From assembly GCA_018389105.1 (NCBI GenBank), contig JACATO010002731.1, positions 868,001 to 932,000 of the forward strand: a DNA stretch of 64,000 nucleotides, read 5' to 3'. Source of the DNA: Nautilus pompilius. Taxonomy: Eukaryota; Mollusca; Cephalopoda; Nautilida; Nautilidae. Positions within the stretch are counted from its first letter, which is position 1; every line of letters starts with the position of its first letter. Of the stretch, positions 1 through 13,840 are shown in pieces. The translations under genes and the position numbers were made by a program. A model generated the notes under the pieces. That model saw only the letters and a program-made list of their open reading frames with translations, was not told the DNA's origin and did not search any database.

Positions 1-252
1 CCTCTAGTTTATTTTACAAAATACAGCAAGTCATCACATTACATTCATTCATTTTTTTAAAAAAGAAGACATTTTAAAAATTTTATGGAGGATCGAAAAA
101 TAAATTTAAATATTGTAGACAGAGTTGCTTTTACTTTGAAAACCAAAATAGACCTGTCTCATATTTAAGAAGATAGTTTTAGAAGTTTTTTCTCTTTCCA
201 TCCAGCCTCTCAGTAGGCTTAGACTGGGTTTATACTGTGAACTAGAAAATGA

Positions 253-332
253 TCTCTCTCTCTCTCCCCCTCTCTCTCTCCTCCCTCTCTCTCTCTCTCT
301 CTCTCTCACACCCTCTCTCTCACACACACACA
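253..332. repeat. (CT)n microsatellite, ending in (CA)n
   Basis: An almost continuous CT tract of about 70 bases with a few C insertions, followed by a short CA run. It creates a low-complexity Arg/Glu-rich open frame on the minus strand that should not be read as a gene. Confidence 0.95.
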
Positions 333-837
333 TGCATGCGCATACACAGCTTTTTAAAATTATTTTTAGTATAATACAACATTCTATTATTTCTAAATTT
401 TTGTTTCATTTAAATTTTAAAGATCAAACATAACAATTTAACACATTGTAAATAAATATGTTTTAAGCTGCAGTTGCAATGAGTTTTGTTTAATAAGGAA
501 GAGATTTAGATATTTTATCTTAAGAACTTTTGGACAATAGGGAGCAATAAAATGAATTTTTCTTGTTTAACAGTTACTTCCCTTAGAATAATAAGATAAT
601 TTTCTCTTTCTTTTTTAAGCTTTATATCTGGTAATTTCAAAATGTGCATATTAAAACTGTATTACGAGGTGTACATTTATTTTTTCAGGTAACCTTCTAC
701 CTCAAAAGTTCGGATGATTTCAGGATGAGAATCAGTGATGTAAAGACAGCCTTCCAAGTAGACTGTCTGTGTAGTTATGTCTCTGTTAAGCAGGCTTTTT
801 TCTCTTTTTTTCTAATTATTATGCTATTGTATATGAA

Positions 838-962
838 TTATTATTATTATTATTACCATTCTCTCTCTATCTATCTCTCTCTCTATCTTATATATATATA
901 TTATGTGTGTGTTTGTGTTTGTGCGTGTGTGCATGTGTGTTCATGTGTGTATGTGCGTGTGC
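838..962. repeat. Compound microsatellite (TTA)n-(CT)n-(TA)n-(GT)n
   Basis: Four adjacent simple-repeat tracts, each imperfect, one after another. The long GT tract gives a spurious Val/Cys-rich reading on the plus strand. Confidence 0.95.
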
Positions 963-2040
963 ATTGGTAAATATTTTTTAACATTCTAAATTTTATCTTG
1001 TCTGGGAAATATTTTATCCCATACTTGGTAGTAAGACTTTCCATTTTTATTACCTTTTGCCTTTAATATAGTCAGGGTGGAGACAACCTGCTCATTTTTG
1101 TTCTATTAAAGTGGTATTTTAAATTGAAAGAAAAATTTTGAAATTTGAATTGGAGTTTTTAATTGTTTGAACTTTAGATCAGTGCTCAAAAGCTCTTTCC
1201 TCTTAGAATATTTTATCTGTATCTTTATTTTTAGTGAGCACCTTCAAAGTTTTGTAAATTATTACTTCTTGGGACATCTTCTGAGTAGAGGGTTAACAAA
1301 CCATAAGGTTCCGGGCCTTTGTGATGTTACTGGTAAACACTTGTAGGGTGTTTCCAGAAATCAGAATAAGTTTTTTTTAATATTATTTCAATATTCTACC
1401 TACAGAAATTTGTTCAATAGAAAATTTTTTTTAAAATTTTAAAGTTTATCATGTAATTATTGATGATGCTTATTTATAAATTAAAACCTCAAAAATAAAA
1501 AAGGTGGTTAATTTTAATTTTTAAAAATTATTATTGCAAAAAACAAAACAAAAAATAAACAATAATTGCACAAAGGTAGTTCCAGGAAAAACTATTTTTA
1601 ACTGGAATAATTGAAATCTGTTTAGATATTTAAAGGTATATTTTGTTTATTAAGGTGGTAATTTTAGAAAATTGGAAGCTTGCTTTTCTTTATCATCAAC
1701 ATTACTGATGAGTGAATCATGAAAGCAATGTGCTGTGATTGTTTTAGGTTGTTTTTTTTTTAATTCAATAAGTACAGACCTACTATGTGACACAACTAGT
1801 AATGTGAAAAGGCTGCACACCTGTTGAAAAATGCCAGTAAGACTTTTCCAAGTGCCATTGTCATCATCTTGCTTTCATATGGTTTAATCAAGAACCACAG
1901 AATGTACAGGATGATAAAATAGCTTTAGTCTGAATTGACAATCAGCCCTGCAAGCAGTGATATGAAAATCAGCATGCCAAAATCTTCAGATATGCTTCAT
2001 TGAATGCATTATAGATTTTATGTGTGAGTTATCTGCTGAG

Positions 2041-2345
2041 GAGAGGCAGTGTGGTAGTTCAATGGTTTAAATTAAATTCCATTCAGAACTGGCTTATTTT
2101 GGCATACCTCCCTAGCCGGGTTTCTTCTCTCTTTCCCAGCTTACTGTGTAGGTTTCCTCTCACATTTTAAAGATGAAGAGCACTAGTATAGATTTCTTCC
2201 AATCTGGATTGGGTCTCCATTGGAAGAGTTAACCTATATCCCTTTTTAAATCTTGCATTAGGCAGGAGGATTCTCCTCTGCAGTGTAGTTCTACCATATG
2301 ATGATATCTACTACGATATTGTCTGACTCATCAGCCTCATTCTAG
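2041..2345 (+). repeat. tRNA-derived SINE copy (diverged)
   Basis: This stretch aligns by eye with the copies near 32.3 kb and 55.6 kb. It has a GGCAGTGTGGTAGTTCAATGG-like head, then 'ggcatacctccctagcc', 'ggtttcttctctctttccc', 'gtgtaggtttcctctcacat' and a 'tttaaagatgaagagca' core. It is the most diverged full-length-looking copy in the window, so its limits are approximate. Confidence 0.5.
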
Positions 2346-5300
2346 TGAGATATTTGTTTTTCTTATAGTTGGATTCCTAATATTGTCACATTAATAAATT
2401 CATGGCACTTTGTCAATGTTGCATAATAATAATTTTAATTTTTTAATGGGAATGAAATGCTTTTTTTTTTTTTCAAAAACAACTTTCACTGAAACTGTAT
2501 TTAGCTTTGCCATAGTAAACGAAATGAAAGAGTAAAGACAAAACAAAATTGATTAGTTAGCCTAGACAAAATGCTGTTAAAGATTTCTGACTTGTACCAT
2601 ATGATAGATATTTACAAATATCATGGAATTTTTGTTTTAAAAAATGAAATTAATTAAATTTTATTTTTGTTTGTTTCTTTCATTATTTTCATAAGCATTT
2701 CATTTCATTTACTTTGATAAAGCTTAACACAGTTTTAGTTTGTTTGTTGATGAAAATCCAAACTAGGATTTGATCAAATTGTTTTTTTTTTTTAGCCATG
2801 CATGGATTTAAAATAAAGTTATTATTTATTCTAAGTTTGTTATATTTTTATATCTAAAAATAGTGCAGGTTGTTAGTGAAAACCCGAATAGAAAAAGTTT
2901 CTTATAGTATCCAAGATCATCACTTGATTAAACCTTAATGAAAGCAGAGTGCTGTTTCTATAAAAGACCCTGCATGTTTTTCTTGTTTTTTTTAAAAAAA
3001 AATATCCATAAAACAGCAGAAACAACCTTTGGCACTTTTTATCAGCTTCCAAAATTTTTGAGAAATGAAAACTTAAACTTAGTTATTAATTTTTAAATTA
3101 TTATTTTTATTTTATTTTTTTAATTTATACTTTGGCCAAGGAAAAGTAATGGTATGAAATGACATTTTGTTTATTTCAATTCAAACAACAACAACAACAA
3201 AATTATACTATGAAAAGTTATTTAATTTTGTGCATTACTGTACTCTTCTAATCAGATGTTTGTTTTGTTGTTCTCTCTCATAATAATAGAATAATAATAA
3301 TAATAATAATAATATTACATAGCAGATTCTTCAAATTCAGTTGTTACAGCAAAGAACTTACTGTTGTTTTGTTGGCAATTTTTATTCCATTTGTCAGGTA
3401 AAATATACAGCTTCACTAGAAAACTGAGTCCACGTGTGCATTAACTAATTTCTTTTCTTTTCAAAAAGAAAAATAAATTCGAACCTTTAGTTCTTAAGCA
3501 TTTAGATACTTACTACCCTTTCTTTCCTCCTCCTTATTTTGAAACAAATATGACTTTACTCCTTGCTCTCTGAAACCCTTAGTTTTTTTGACAAGTGTTC
3601 AAAAATCACCTTTTGAAGATAAAAGCCATTCTTGCCAAGGGGTAAAGAAAGATTAGTTTATTTTCACTTTAAAAAAGCAAAAAAATAAATAAATAAATAA
3701 TATTTATTTTATTTTTACCTTTAAATCAGGATGAAGAAAACTGCTAGGGTAAGTGTACCTTATATAGTCATACAACGAATTGTACCTTGAAGTAATAGTT
3801 ATTATGGTTCTGTTGATGCAGAAAAGTACAATATGCAAAGCATATTTTCTTGTGAATTTTTTTACACTACTTTGCAATGAATTCTCTTTAGCAAGAGATA
3901 TTTTGGCTGTGGTTTGTCATGAGCTTTCTTAAAGGCTGTCTACACCATATGTGATATAAAAAAAAAAAGATATTTACAATGATATATTCTTGTGCCAATT
4001 TTTTAAAAAAATTAATGAATTGCATGTGATTTGGAAAGAGGTGTAGTTCTATCTATCTGGCCTAACAAATATTTGATGATAGAGATTTCAGTCAGCTGGC
4101 TCTAAAATGGTAATACCCCATTCCTACACAGAACTTGTCCAGAGGATACGGATAAGCTCTTTTCCAAAAGATTTACTCGCCCAATGTCTATTTTTTAAGT
4201 TCCCTAGGATATAGGCCTAGTGGATTTGTAAGTTCCTTAAATATAAGAGGGAATAGTATTGCAACCTTCCAAAAAACTAGACTGATTGAGAGACTGACTT
4301 AAAAGATATTTAAATACAAATAAATTTCTGTTTTTTCTACTTCATGAAAGCATGGAACCAATAATGCCATATTATGTTTTAAAAACTATTTTAACTGAAC
4401 AGCAGCAAAACAAAAATTGTCATTATTTTCACTCAAAATTCAGAAATGCTTTCTAGTAGATAATGTTTAGTACAGTTAATGATTTGCTAGGTACCTTTCA
4501 AAAATGCACAGAGACTATGATTACATTTGATTAATTAGGTTACTTAGCTCTAAATGAACAGAATATTTGAAAAGAATCAGTTTAAAATGTCTTACCAGTG
4601 TAAATTTAAGGCGATATTTTTATTTTTTACTGGTAGACTATTGTAGACTAGGACAATTTTAAAGCATCTTTTAATAATACATCAAATCATTAACTGCAAG
4701 AATTCGCTTCTCTCTCTTTCTCTTATATTTATAAAAGGAAAAGTGTCTGTGCGAGGACACCACATAAAATGTAATAATAATTATAACGATGGAATCACTG
4801 AATTACAGAAGTTCAAATGTGTTGCATCTTATTACATGTCATGATTTATCTAGATTAATATTAACTTACAGTGGCAATTGTGGTTCATGTTTGTTTTTGA
4901 TTTTTTTACACTTACAGATTTCAATTGATCCTGTACTATTGGAAGTGAAAGATTTTATAGATTGTTTTAATGTCTATTTTAGTACATTCAGTGAATTTAA
5001 ACAAAACAAAGGCCTGGAATTTGTGGCTTATGTTGTGTAATTAACTTGTCATACAAGACACAAAACAGCTTTTTTCTTCTTTTTTTTCACTTTCTGTCCT
5101 AATTGTTAATGGTAGTTTAGAATTGTTGATTATAGCAGAACTATCTCAGGAATTTTCTTTTAGTCTATTTAAAAAATTGTATTTTATCTATTTATTTTAA
5201 AATCTGCATACAAATCTTCATTATAAAGTATTGCTGCTTGTGATGAAACTAATAGTGCAGTTACCATGAATACGCACTATTTCTGTTTTCTTACAAGCCT

Positions 5301-6575
5301 CTGTGTACAGTGATACACTGACAGGGATTGTGCCAACAATAAATGCTGTTAAAAAAGCAGATTTTAAAATTTTTTTTTTTTTTTTGCTTCTTGATAGATA
5401 CAGATTTTGAGAACTTTGATTTTGTTTAATTTATACTTTTTTTTCCCCAAGTTTTGGTCTAAAGTGTGGAAATCTTGTGTGTAGTGACATTCCTTTAATT
5501 TAGCTCTTTCACATGTCCTACACGAAATATGGCTGAAAATGAGAAAAAGAACAAAGTGGTTTAATCTGTAAAATGACTGGTTAGAGATGTAAAAGTATAT
5601 ATTCTTTGTTAAATTGTATATGACTATTGCACATGTTCCATCACTTAGTGATACTTAAATATAGCATCATCATGTCTTTTTATGTGCAAAAATATTATAT
5701 GTATTATTAGTACATGATTAACTTTGTGGTGTACAATTTTAAATACAGTTTTTTTTTTTTAATTTTTTCTTTTTTCCTAGAATTAAAGAAAAAAGATATT
5801 ATATTTAAATTTTTTTCATCTCATAAATATTACTAAAGAAAGCTCACCATTTTATTGTGTGGCAAAATAATACTTTATGCTGTATCAGTGTTACTTGGAG
5901 TATCCTTTAAAGTTATAGATTTATTACATCAAAATAATTTTTAAAACTGCATATCGTGTTAACATTTATAGAGTAGAGTAAATAGCTGATATGTTACCTG
6001 AAAAAATTGCTGTATTATTTGAAATAAAATCTGCAAAGGCAATGCCTGCTAAAATGCAGTTAAAACTTTTGGTAACCAGGAAATAGCTTAATAGCATCTT
6101 TCTTACTGAAGATAAGTTTGGTAGACAAATTATAAATTGATTTTAAAAGGAAAGAAAAGAAGGTTATTTAATTCTTAAAAAAGATTAGCTGGTTTTTATA
6201 TACATATTTGATCTGAGAATTATTTATGATGACGTGACGATAATTGCAAATGTAGAAAAAAGATTCTTAAGTAATTTAAATTTCTTGTGACTAAAGTAAC
6301 TACAATCTGTTGGTTGGTTGGTTTGTTTTTTTTTACATACTGCATTCTTTTGTTGTAATTTCAATTTAAAATCTATTGCATCACATTTTATGTAATTTAC
6401 TGATTGAAACATTTTGAAAACATAAGCTATGCACACAAAAATAAAACATTGATTGTTGGTGCATGTAGATAATTCATTTACCTAGATAAACTTAACTAAA
6501 AATAAGCCCCAAAGAAATGCCATATTTTATCAAATCATAAATAAGGAGTGGACATAGTCTACAATCACTTTATAA
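2346..6575. other. A+T-rich DNA without a supported gene
   Basis: Long poly-A/T runs, an (AAT)n tract near 3,281-3,315 and many chance polyadenylation hexamers. No protein homology is recognisable in either strand. An 83-codon open frame at 4,789-5,040 has no recognisable motif and ordinary A+T-rich composition, so I do not call it. Confidence 0.55.
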
Positions 6576-6589
6576 CTTGATCTTTTTGA

Positions 6590-6910
6590 TCTCCTGTTCA
6601 CACGTTGAGGTCTTGAGGACATATCACAGTAGGGGGCTGGTAAGGTTGAGGTGTGGGCCATCACCCTTGTTCACCAAGCAGGTTACCTGGGTATGGTTGG
6701 GGTGGTCACGGTGCAAGCCAGTCAAGAATTACCTACAAAATCCTTACAAGAACTTAAAATTTTTTAGATGTAAGAGGAAACCAAACACCCAGATAAAAAC
6801 AACCATATAGACATTGGTGCAGAAAAGCAGGGAGAAACCTTGCCTTGAGATGTTGCCAAGCTGAATTGGATGGAAACCTAACTCGGGCCTTCATCCATGG
6901 CAACACACCA
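6590..6910 (-). repeat. SINE copy, second subfamily
   Basis: On the plus strand it reads 'ccaagcaggttacctgggta' and then, around 6,745-6,785, a core of 'aaatccttacaagaact' and 'ttttagatgtaagaggaaacc'. The first part matches the copy at 45.6 kb. The core is shared, in reverse orientation, with the copies at 32.3 kb and 55.6 kb. The family is therefore at least two subfamilies with different flanks around a shared central segment. Limits are approximate. Confidence 0.6.
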
Positions 6911-7398
6911 GCTCCAACTTGATCTTAAAGGAGTTTAAAAGGCTATAATTGGACCAACTATGAAAGTCTTGATAAAGTACATTTGATTTCATTTGATTCA
7001 ACTTAACTTTTTTCTTCCAAAAATCTGTTAAACATATTTTTTTTTTACAATAATTTTTCTATTGATATGAAAAAAGAAGTTAATCAGTATTACAGAATTT
7101 TGAAAAAAATGTGGAAATTTTCATTTTAACATAAAGTTCATAATTTTCCTGTATTATTTTTTTTTCTTTTTGATTTCAGGAATAAGCTTATTAAAATTTA
7201 CTTGTTTTAGTATTATTATTATTATGACGTTGAGTAGTCATTTTCTGCAATATGTGCTAAATTGCTTTATTATAAATATAATGATTAGTTTGCTAACAAG
7301 GATAAATTATGATTCAAGGAAGACGATTAAAAACTTAAATGCTTTTTATTGTCTGCACATAGCATTGGTAGAAACATTTAACACTGAATATACCCTTG

Positions 7399-7492
7399 CA
7401 TTTGCAGAAAGTGGGTATTGATCCTGACAGGGTAATCTTGGAAACACACTTGTTGGATTACTGTTAGGATCAATACTCCCTCCCTGTAGATG
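7399..7492 (+). ncRNA. miRNA-precursor-like hairpin (candidate)
   Basis: Arms at 7,399-7,430 and 7,461-7,492 are inverted repeats of 32 positions. In a plus-strand RNA, 25 positions form Watson-Crick pairs, 4 are G-U wobbles (at arm positions 4, 6, 16 and 28) and only 3 are mismatched. A further 5-bp stem (TAATC/GATTA) follows after a 2-base bulge and closes an apical loop of about 18 bases. On the opposite strand the G-U pairs become A-C mismatches, so the fold favours the plus strand. I do not recognise the arm sequences as a known miRNA. It could also be a small inverted repeat of transposon origin. Confidence 0.4.
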
Positions 7493-10400
7493 TACAGACA
7501 TACTCAAAGGGTTAAGACAATCTAGAATGTTGTACAGTAATCTCATATATTCAGAAAAATGTATAATTTTGTTTCTGCTTTTAATAAATTATTCACTTCT
7601 CACATGCTAGCTATTTTTTTTTAAAATGTTATATTAAATCATTGTCTTTGAACTTGCATGCTGACATCAGCATATAAGGCAACCACCAGGGGAAAAACTG
7701 GTTTTAATAAATTAAAGGCATTTTGCCTACTAATTATTCTATAATCAGCTGTTTAACAAACATAATATATATGTATGTGGTTTTCTTATGAACTGTAATA
7801 ATTTAACTAATTTTCTCTAGAGCCTGCACTAGCTGTTACACTTTTTAAATGCATTAATTCATCTTTTTATAAATTATAATTTATTCATTTAATTATTTTT
7901 GCAGTTTATCCCAAGCACAAATGTTTTAACAAAAAATTTTTTTTCCTATACTCTCAAAATATCTGTCACTTTTGCAGATAAACAATGAAGCATCATCAAA
8001 ATGCTCATATTTTCATCAATTGAAGAAAATTTACTGATTTTCAGATGTGTATATCACAATTTTCTATAACATAATATTAAAGGTTTCTCTGCTTAAAGCT
8101 AACATGTAGGCACTATTATATTTTATCTACAAGTAGAAAATGTTATTTTGATGGAGATGAGGGATCATCCATTATTTTTATAAGTGTATGTAGTTGTGTA
8201 TACTGATTGGATAATTCACATACATATAAAATTGAAAGAAAGATTAAGGTTCTAAATTTGACTGTTTTACTCAGTAGAAATGGTTAAGTGTTTGAAAGGT
8301 AGCATTGTGAACAACAGTTCTTTAGTATTTCTCCCATAATAATGTAATAAATGAGTAAAATATTTGCATAAAATGAACAATTATCTGGTTATCTGTATGA
8401 GGCAGTAGTCATCAAAATATAGTTTATATATAAATATGCTATAAAATACTCAACAATATTTGTTAATCAGAAGGTTTGGCCACATGGATTAACTAGCCCA
8501 TATATTCATACACATGCAATAGAATCTTGTCAGGCTTGTGCATACGGTGATGCAGATTCTTTTGTAGCATCACTAGGTCCAGCTGCAAACTCCAGGAGCA
8601 TGTAAATGAATACCCAAATACACACTTCAACCAGAATTTGGTGGTTTGTGGCAGATTACCTTATCGACTTACTGAGAAGCTATATTGACTTCCATACTAA
8701 AATACATACTTTGGGAGCTTTCAGTTTGGTCTTCCATTGATGTAAAGGGAATGTTTGAGAAAATGTTTTTCGCTTTAGTCATTAGAAAGATGGAGAAACA
8801 TGTATGATTTGCTGTTGATTTAAGCCAGCCAGTTGTTATATAACATATACCTCTGTTTTATTACCAGCAAAATTTCCTTGAAAAAATTACAAATTGCTCA
8901 TAGATCACATTTATAACAGTTGATTATTTCTGCCTTTTTGAGCACAAACTGTCGCATCATCTGTCATTTTCTGGAAATGGCCATGGCTAGAATGTAGTTA
9001 ATTGAAAATTGCTGATGAACAACGAAAAGGAAAGTAATAAATTCCACTTATGTACCAGCTACAGAAGCACCAAGATGAAACTAGTCATGAAGAGTCAACC
9101 GAAACAAAAATGGCTTATCTGTTCCATTTCAAGCACGTTCTGTTTGTTTTTGTTGTTGCATATTTCATATATATACACACACACACACACAAAGTAGCAT
9201 TAGAATATCAAATTTACTGTTTAATTTAAAATATTTAAAATAGATGTCAGTTCAGTTAGCAGTTGATTTTAAAACTACATTAATAGCTGTGTTTGTTGTT
9301 GTTGTTTGTTTTTTAAATCCATTGTCAGTAACATACCTTTTAATTATTCCTACTGCTGCCAAAATATAACAGCAGAAGTAAACTAATAGTCTGTCTCCTG
9401 CATGTGCACTTAGACATTTGACAAGATGGCTTTGATAAATATTTTGCAATCTGGGGTCTTGATAAGAGCCATTTTGATGTTCTGCCTCTGATTTACTAAA
9501 CTGTACATATTATAAATGGACCTGGAATTATCATACAACACAGACCTTGAAGCCAGATCTCTATTACATTCAAAGAGAAAAAAATTGTCTGAGTTGTTAA
9601 AACAAAGAAATGTGTTATTCAAAACAGTATATGCTGTATAAATTTAAAGAATTAAATCCTAAAGATTAAAAAATATATATATAAAATCTGCTGGTTGTTG
9701 ATACCTTTCTTGTGTATACTTATTTTATCTTTCTTTTCTCACAGATTTTAAATGTATATACATCTATACTGTAAATACTTTGTAGCTGACAGTTCTTTAA
9801 GATTAAAAAAAATTTTATTGCAAAGCAGGTCTGGCTAAAAAATTGTTGCTATATCTCTTTAGTTATTGGTGGGGGCAGTTTGTTTTTTTTAATTTTAATA
9901 TTTGACAGATATTTTACTTTAGAGCTAAATTCTATACTTGAGCCCTTACCAAATACCCAGTTACTTCCTGTTGTTGTAAAGTATCAGAATTGTGAATGGT
10001 GGTGTTTTGGTTGTTACATATCCAAGTAGCACAATTTAATGTTTTGCATTTGTTAATGAAGTAAAGTAAGGTCTTGCTTTAAATTTATTTTTATTCATTT
10101 TTTTTTTCATATGATTGTTAAAGAAGATTAAAGCTTGTTCAGTTTAAATTGGCTTAAAAGAGTATACTGCTTTTGGTGCAAAAACCTAATTTTCTTCTAA
10201 AACAAAAGGAAATGGTACAATGCAATTCAAATCACTTTTTATGTTTTTCTGATAGTTTCCTGTTCTTGTTTGGATCCTAATTTCAAAATTTGACAGACAA
10301 TAGATAATGATATTATTGATCATGAATATTTAAATAAATTTATTGATGTTGATAATTTGAGAGAGAGAATAAAAAATAAGTTTTTGCTTGGCTTTTCTTT

Positions 10401-13400
10401 TGTTATTGCTGCCCATGATGAATGCAACAAAACGAACAACAGAAGTCTATAATGAAAACCTTTTGAGTATGCTTGGCTCAGACTAGTATACTTTTGGTTG
10501 TCATTGGTATCACGTGATTTGGTTGCTGCGCCACCTTTGTTTGTAATGACCAAATGTTTTTTTTAAAATTACTTTGAATGTTGTTATGAAGAATTTTTTT
10601 TTTTTTTTTTTTCCTAATTGCTCAGTTTTAGACATATTATGCAAATTCCTATGTGTAAGTATCAAGCAGCTGACTTTTCTTTTTTCTACTGTTAAGTAAC
10701 ATCATTATCACACTGGAATGTGACTGGCTGCTGAAACTGGTCATAAATGAAAGCAATGCTGCATAAAAATTAGCATTATTTGCTGTAACTTTGCTATTTG
10801 TTGTTTTTAATACACTAGATGCAGAGATATACAAATTCTGTGTTTTTAATAGGAATGTATCCTAAACATTTGTATTAGTGATTTTGATTGCAGTTGAGGT
10901 TTCTTTTATGACAATCCACACGGTTTTTATTTTTTTATTCTTAACGTTCATGTGAGCATTCATTGCTGTCTGGCTATTGGCATTGGCCAGCAGTTTTAGT
11001 GTTTTTGATTTACTTCTAGGCATAAAATGAGAGCTATCTTTTGTATTGTATTATACTTATATATCACTCAAATATTTATTTTTGTCTCTGTATTTTTTTC
11101 TAGACTATTCAGTAAAATTATTTATTCTTTGATTAAATTTAACCAAAAAAGGGGGAGAAAAATGACCTGAATCTGTTGATAGTCCAATCCCCTTTTTTTT
11201 AAAACTTCTCTCACATTCTCCTTATGCGTAACTATTTATTAGATACTAAACTATTCAGTGTGAATAATTTTCTGTAAAATTGTAAAATGGCTAAGATTAA
11301 AATAGAATATTAGGGACATTTGAATTAAACCTGGCTAAAATATCAGTCATAAATTGTATCCGGCCAGGTTTTATTTTAACTTTCCTAGTACATAATGGAA
11401 GATTCTTTAGCAATCTAAGCCAGTATTTCTGAATTATTAAAATAATATCAAATATTTTCTAAAGAGAAAATAATATAAAGCAATATCTTTTGCTTTAGTT
11501 TACAATTTATTAAATATTTAGTAGCTAATGTTGAGCTGATTTAAAGGCCAGTGAAATGAATTGGTTTTTGTTCATTTTAAAAGTTAAAAAATTAACTAAA
11601 AAGTCACTCTCTTTTCCCTTCTGTCTTAGCACTGCATAGTTTTAATCTCCGCTGAAAGAAAATTTGTGTATTAAGGTTATCAATTCACTATTGTAGTGGA
11701 AAAAATAAGATTTTTTTTTAAAAAAGAAAAATGCCAGTGTTACTTTTGATATTTGAAAATTGATTCCATAACTCATCTTATAGGAAGTTCAGAACTGACT
11801 ACCAATTTAGAATTGTATTATAGAGAATAACACGGGGAGGATAGAAAGACTGGTTAAATATATTGCCATTAAATCAGTTCTAACTTGATAAACAGTAATG
11901 TGGAACATTAAATGTTTGTTAGTGGTCTCTTCTTACAAGGAGCAAATAAAGAAATTTTGAAACTTTTTTGGCGGTGTGTTTATATACAGACATCCTTTGA
12001 ATGCCTAACTATGCTCTCTGCTCACAGACAAGTTTTTCTTTTAAAGACTTTTTCATTTTTTACTTTATAATGTTAGTGATTTCTAAAAAATGTATACTGT
12101 GAAAGAATATACATCTATTTGTGCATCATGGTCATCAGGGAACAAAGAACACGGCCATGATGTTTGGTGCATTTACCATCTTTAGATCTTTCTCTTATTG
12201 GGGGGTCTTCAGGTCCAGTTATATCTCATGTCTGTGTTTATATAATGTAGCTGGTGTATTATTTGTAGACTTTTTAGTTAAACTTTACCATGAATATGTG
12301 ATGAATTCATTTATTTTTAAGAATTTTTTTTTTTTAAGATAATTTTTATTTGTAAACTTTCACTGTGGCAAAGCATTCAACATTTCCGTGTCAGTAACAA
12401 GTATTGTTTGTATTTAGCAGGGCATTTTCTTTTTGCATGATTCCTCTATAAATATACGGGTATTTACCTTAATCAGTCTGGAGTTACCTCAATCAACCAC
12501 CCTAATGGCATGGGTTTCAGCCACCACTACTACCTCCTGTAGATGTGTATTTTCTTACCTCAACACTATATTGTTATTATTACTACTTTTTTCTTTTTCT
12601 GATGTATGTATGTTTGCATTGTTCTTTGTAACTGGTAAAAGTTGAAGACACAAACCTTATTCTGTTGAGGATGCTGATGTAACTAAAACAGATTTTTTGA
12701 ATAAGCTCATCAATATGCAACTCATTGTGGAAATTGGGTGAATCTTGAGGAAGAAAAAAAAAAGGAACCATGCAGGGGAAGTGTTAGGGATGCAGCTTCT
12801 AGTTTCTAAGGGGTCATTCATATATCTCATGATCAGCTTGTCATACTTTATGGTAACCTGAAAGATCAAGCATCTTCACATATATCTCATAATGGTTTAC
12901 AGGATGATCTTGTAATCATGTCCAAAATTCTCATCTAATGCTCTGACTAAAAGTGTTTTTTCCCAGCAAAAGATTTATCATACATTTATCTCTTTATCTG
13001 TGTTTTACATTACTGATTTTACCTGTGTGGCACACTCTTTATCTAGAACATGGGTAGGAAAACTTTTCACCTGTGGGCCACATTAGCCATTATATAATCA
13101 TGTGGTGGTAAAAATGTGAAACATGCAGCTGGCATTGCCATTAGGCTTAACACTCTTGGTATAATTTTTTTGCTATGTATTAAGATTTTCAATTTTCAGA
13201 CTTTTTTTCTAATGATCACCTGTTCCACAGGCAATGGTCATGGAACTGATCATGCCTGATCTTGTAGCATACATGATGGTTGGCTATTTTTTTATTATCA
13301 GAAATATGGGCAACCCCAAAAGCAATCTTGTTTTATTAGACCTTAAAGGTCTAATGCTTATGGTTTTATAATTGTTTAAATTCTGAAATTGGATATATGA

Positions 13401-13540
13401 AAATATATGTATATGCAGTTAAATTATTGGTGGCCAATTTATAGATTAGAAACCAAATATACACTCAAAATCAAAATATAACAATGTTGTTTACATTAAA
13501 ATATTCTACACTATATATATATATATATATTTTTTTTTTT
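7493..13540. other. A+T-rich DNA without a supported gene
   Basis: No recognisable coding region. It contains poly-A/T runs, an (AC)n tract near 9,174-9,191 and a segment near 13,049-13,081 that looks like a hAT terminus (listed separately). Open frames of 60-77 codons here match nothing I recognise. Confidence 0.5.
13049..13082. mobile_element. Possible hAT-type terminal fragment
   Basis: The run 'catgggtaggaaaactttt' followed by 'ctgtgggccacatt' resembles the termini of non-autonomous hAT elements, in which a CAG(G)GGTAGGCAAACTTTT-like end precedes a GGGCCACATT motif. I could not find the opposite end, so this is a fragment at best. Confidence 0.3.
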
Positions 13541-13836
13541 TCATTATTAGTCTCTACAAGGGAGATTACACTGGTGAGGCAGTGTAGTGCCATGGTTATC
13601 TGCTAGAGAGCATCCTGCACCATAAAGGCCCAGGGCACTGCCAACTTTGGCAGGGAAATCCCTGTTAGAGCTGTTTAGATGCAGGAGGATAGTCAGCTAG
13701 CTGGTAAAGAGAAGTAAGAAAAAACTATGCCAGGGAGGTATGGCAAGTTGACCCTGACCCCTGCTGGGAATCAAACTTGATTCCTTAACCTTGGCATTCC
13801 AGTAGCCTAACAACTAGGCTACCAGCTGCCTGAATA
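13510..13836 (-). repeat. tRNA-derived SINE with recognisable head and (A)n(TA)n tail
   Basis: Read on the minus strand it begins at about 13,835 with a tRNA-like head: an A-box-like 'tagcctagttgttaggc' and a B-box-like 'agtttgattcc'. The shared core follows, with an equivalent of 'ccagctagctgactatcc', then 'tctctagcagataacc' and an ending 'cttgtagagac'. An A-rich and (TA)n tail at 13,510-13,550 completes the SINE layout. It directly abuts the pogo-like element that starts at 13,841. It is the best-preserved copy for defining the family. Confidence 0.75.
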
Positions 13837-13840
13837 TGTA

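Larger units (their letters stand above)
1..2040. other. Gene-poor A+T-rich DNA with microsatellites
   Basis: I see no supported gene here. The sequence is A+T-rich and CpG-poor, with poly-T runs and two simple-repeat blocks listed separately. The open frames that exist arise from those repeats. It could be intron or intergenic DNA. Confidence 0.6.

Noticed and set aside
106-333. 75-codon minus-strand open frame, Arg/Glu-rich
   Set aside because: Produced by the (CT)n/(CA)n microsatellite.
644-970. 108-codon plus-strand open frame ending in Tyr and Cys/Val runs
   Set aside because: Its second half is the compound microsatellite and its first half has no recognisable motif.
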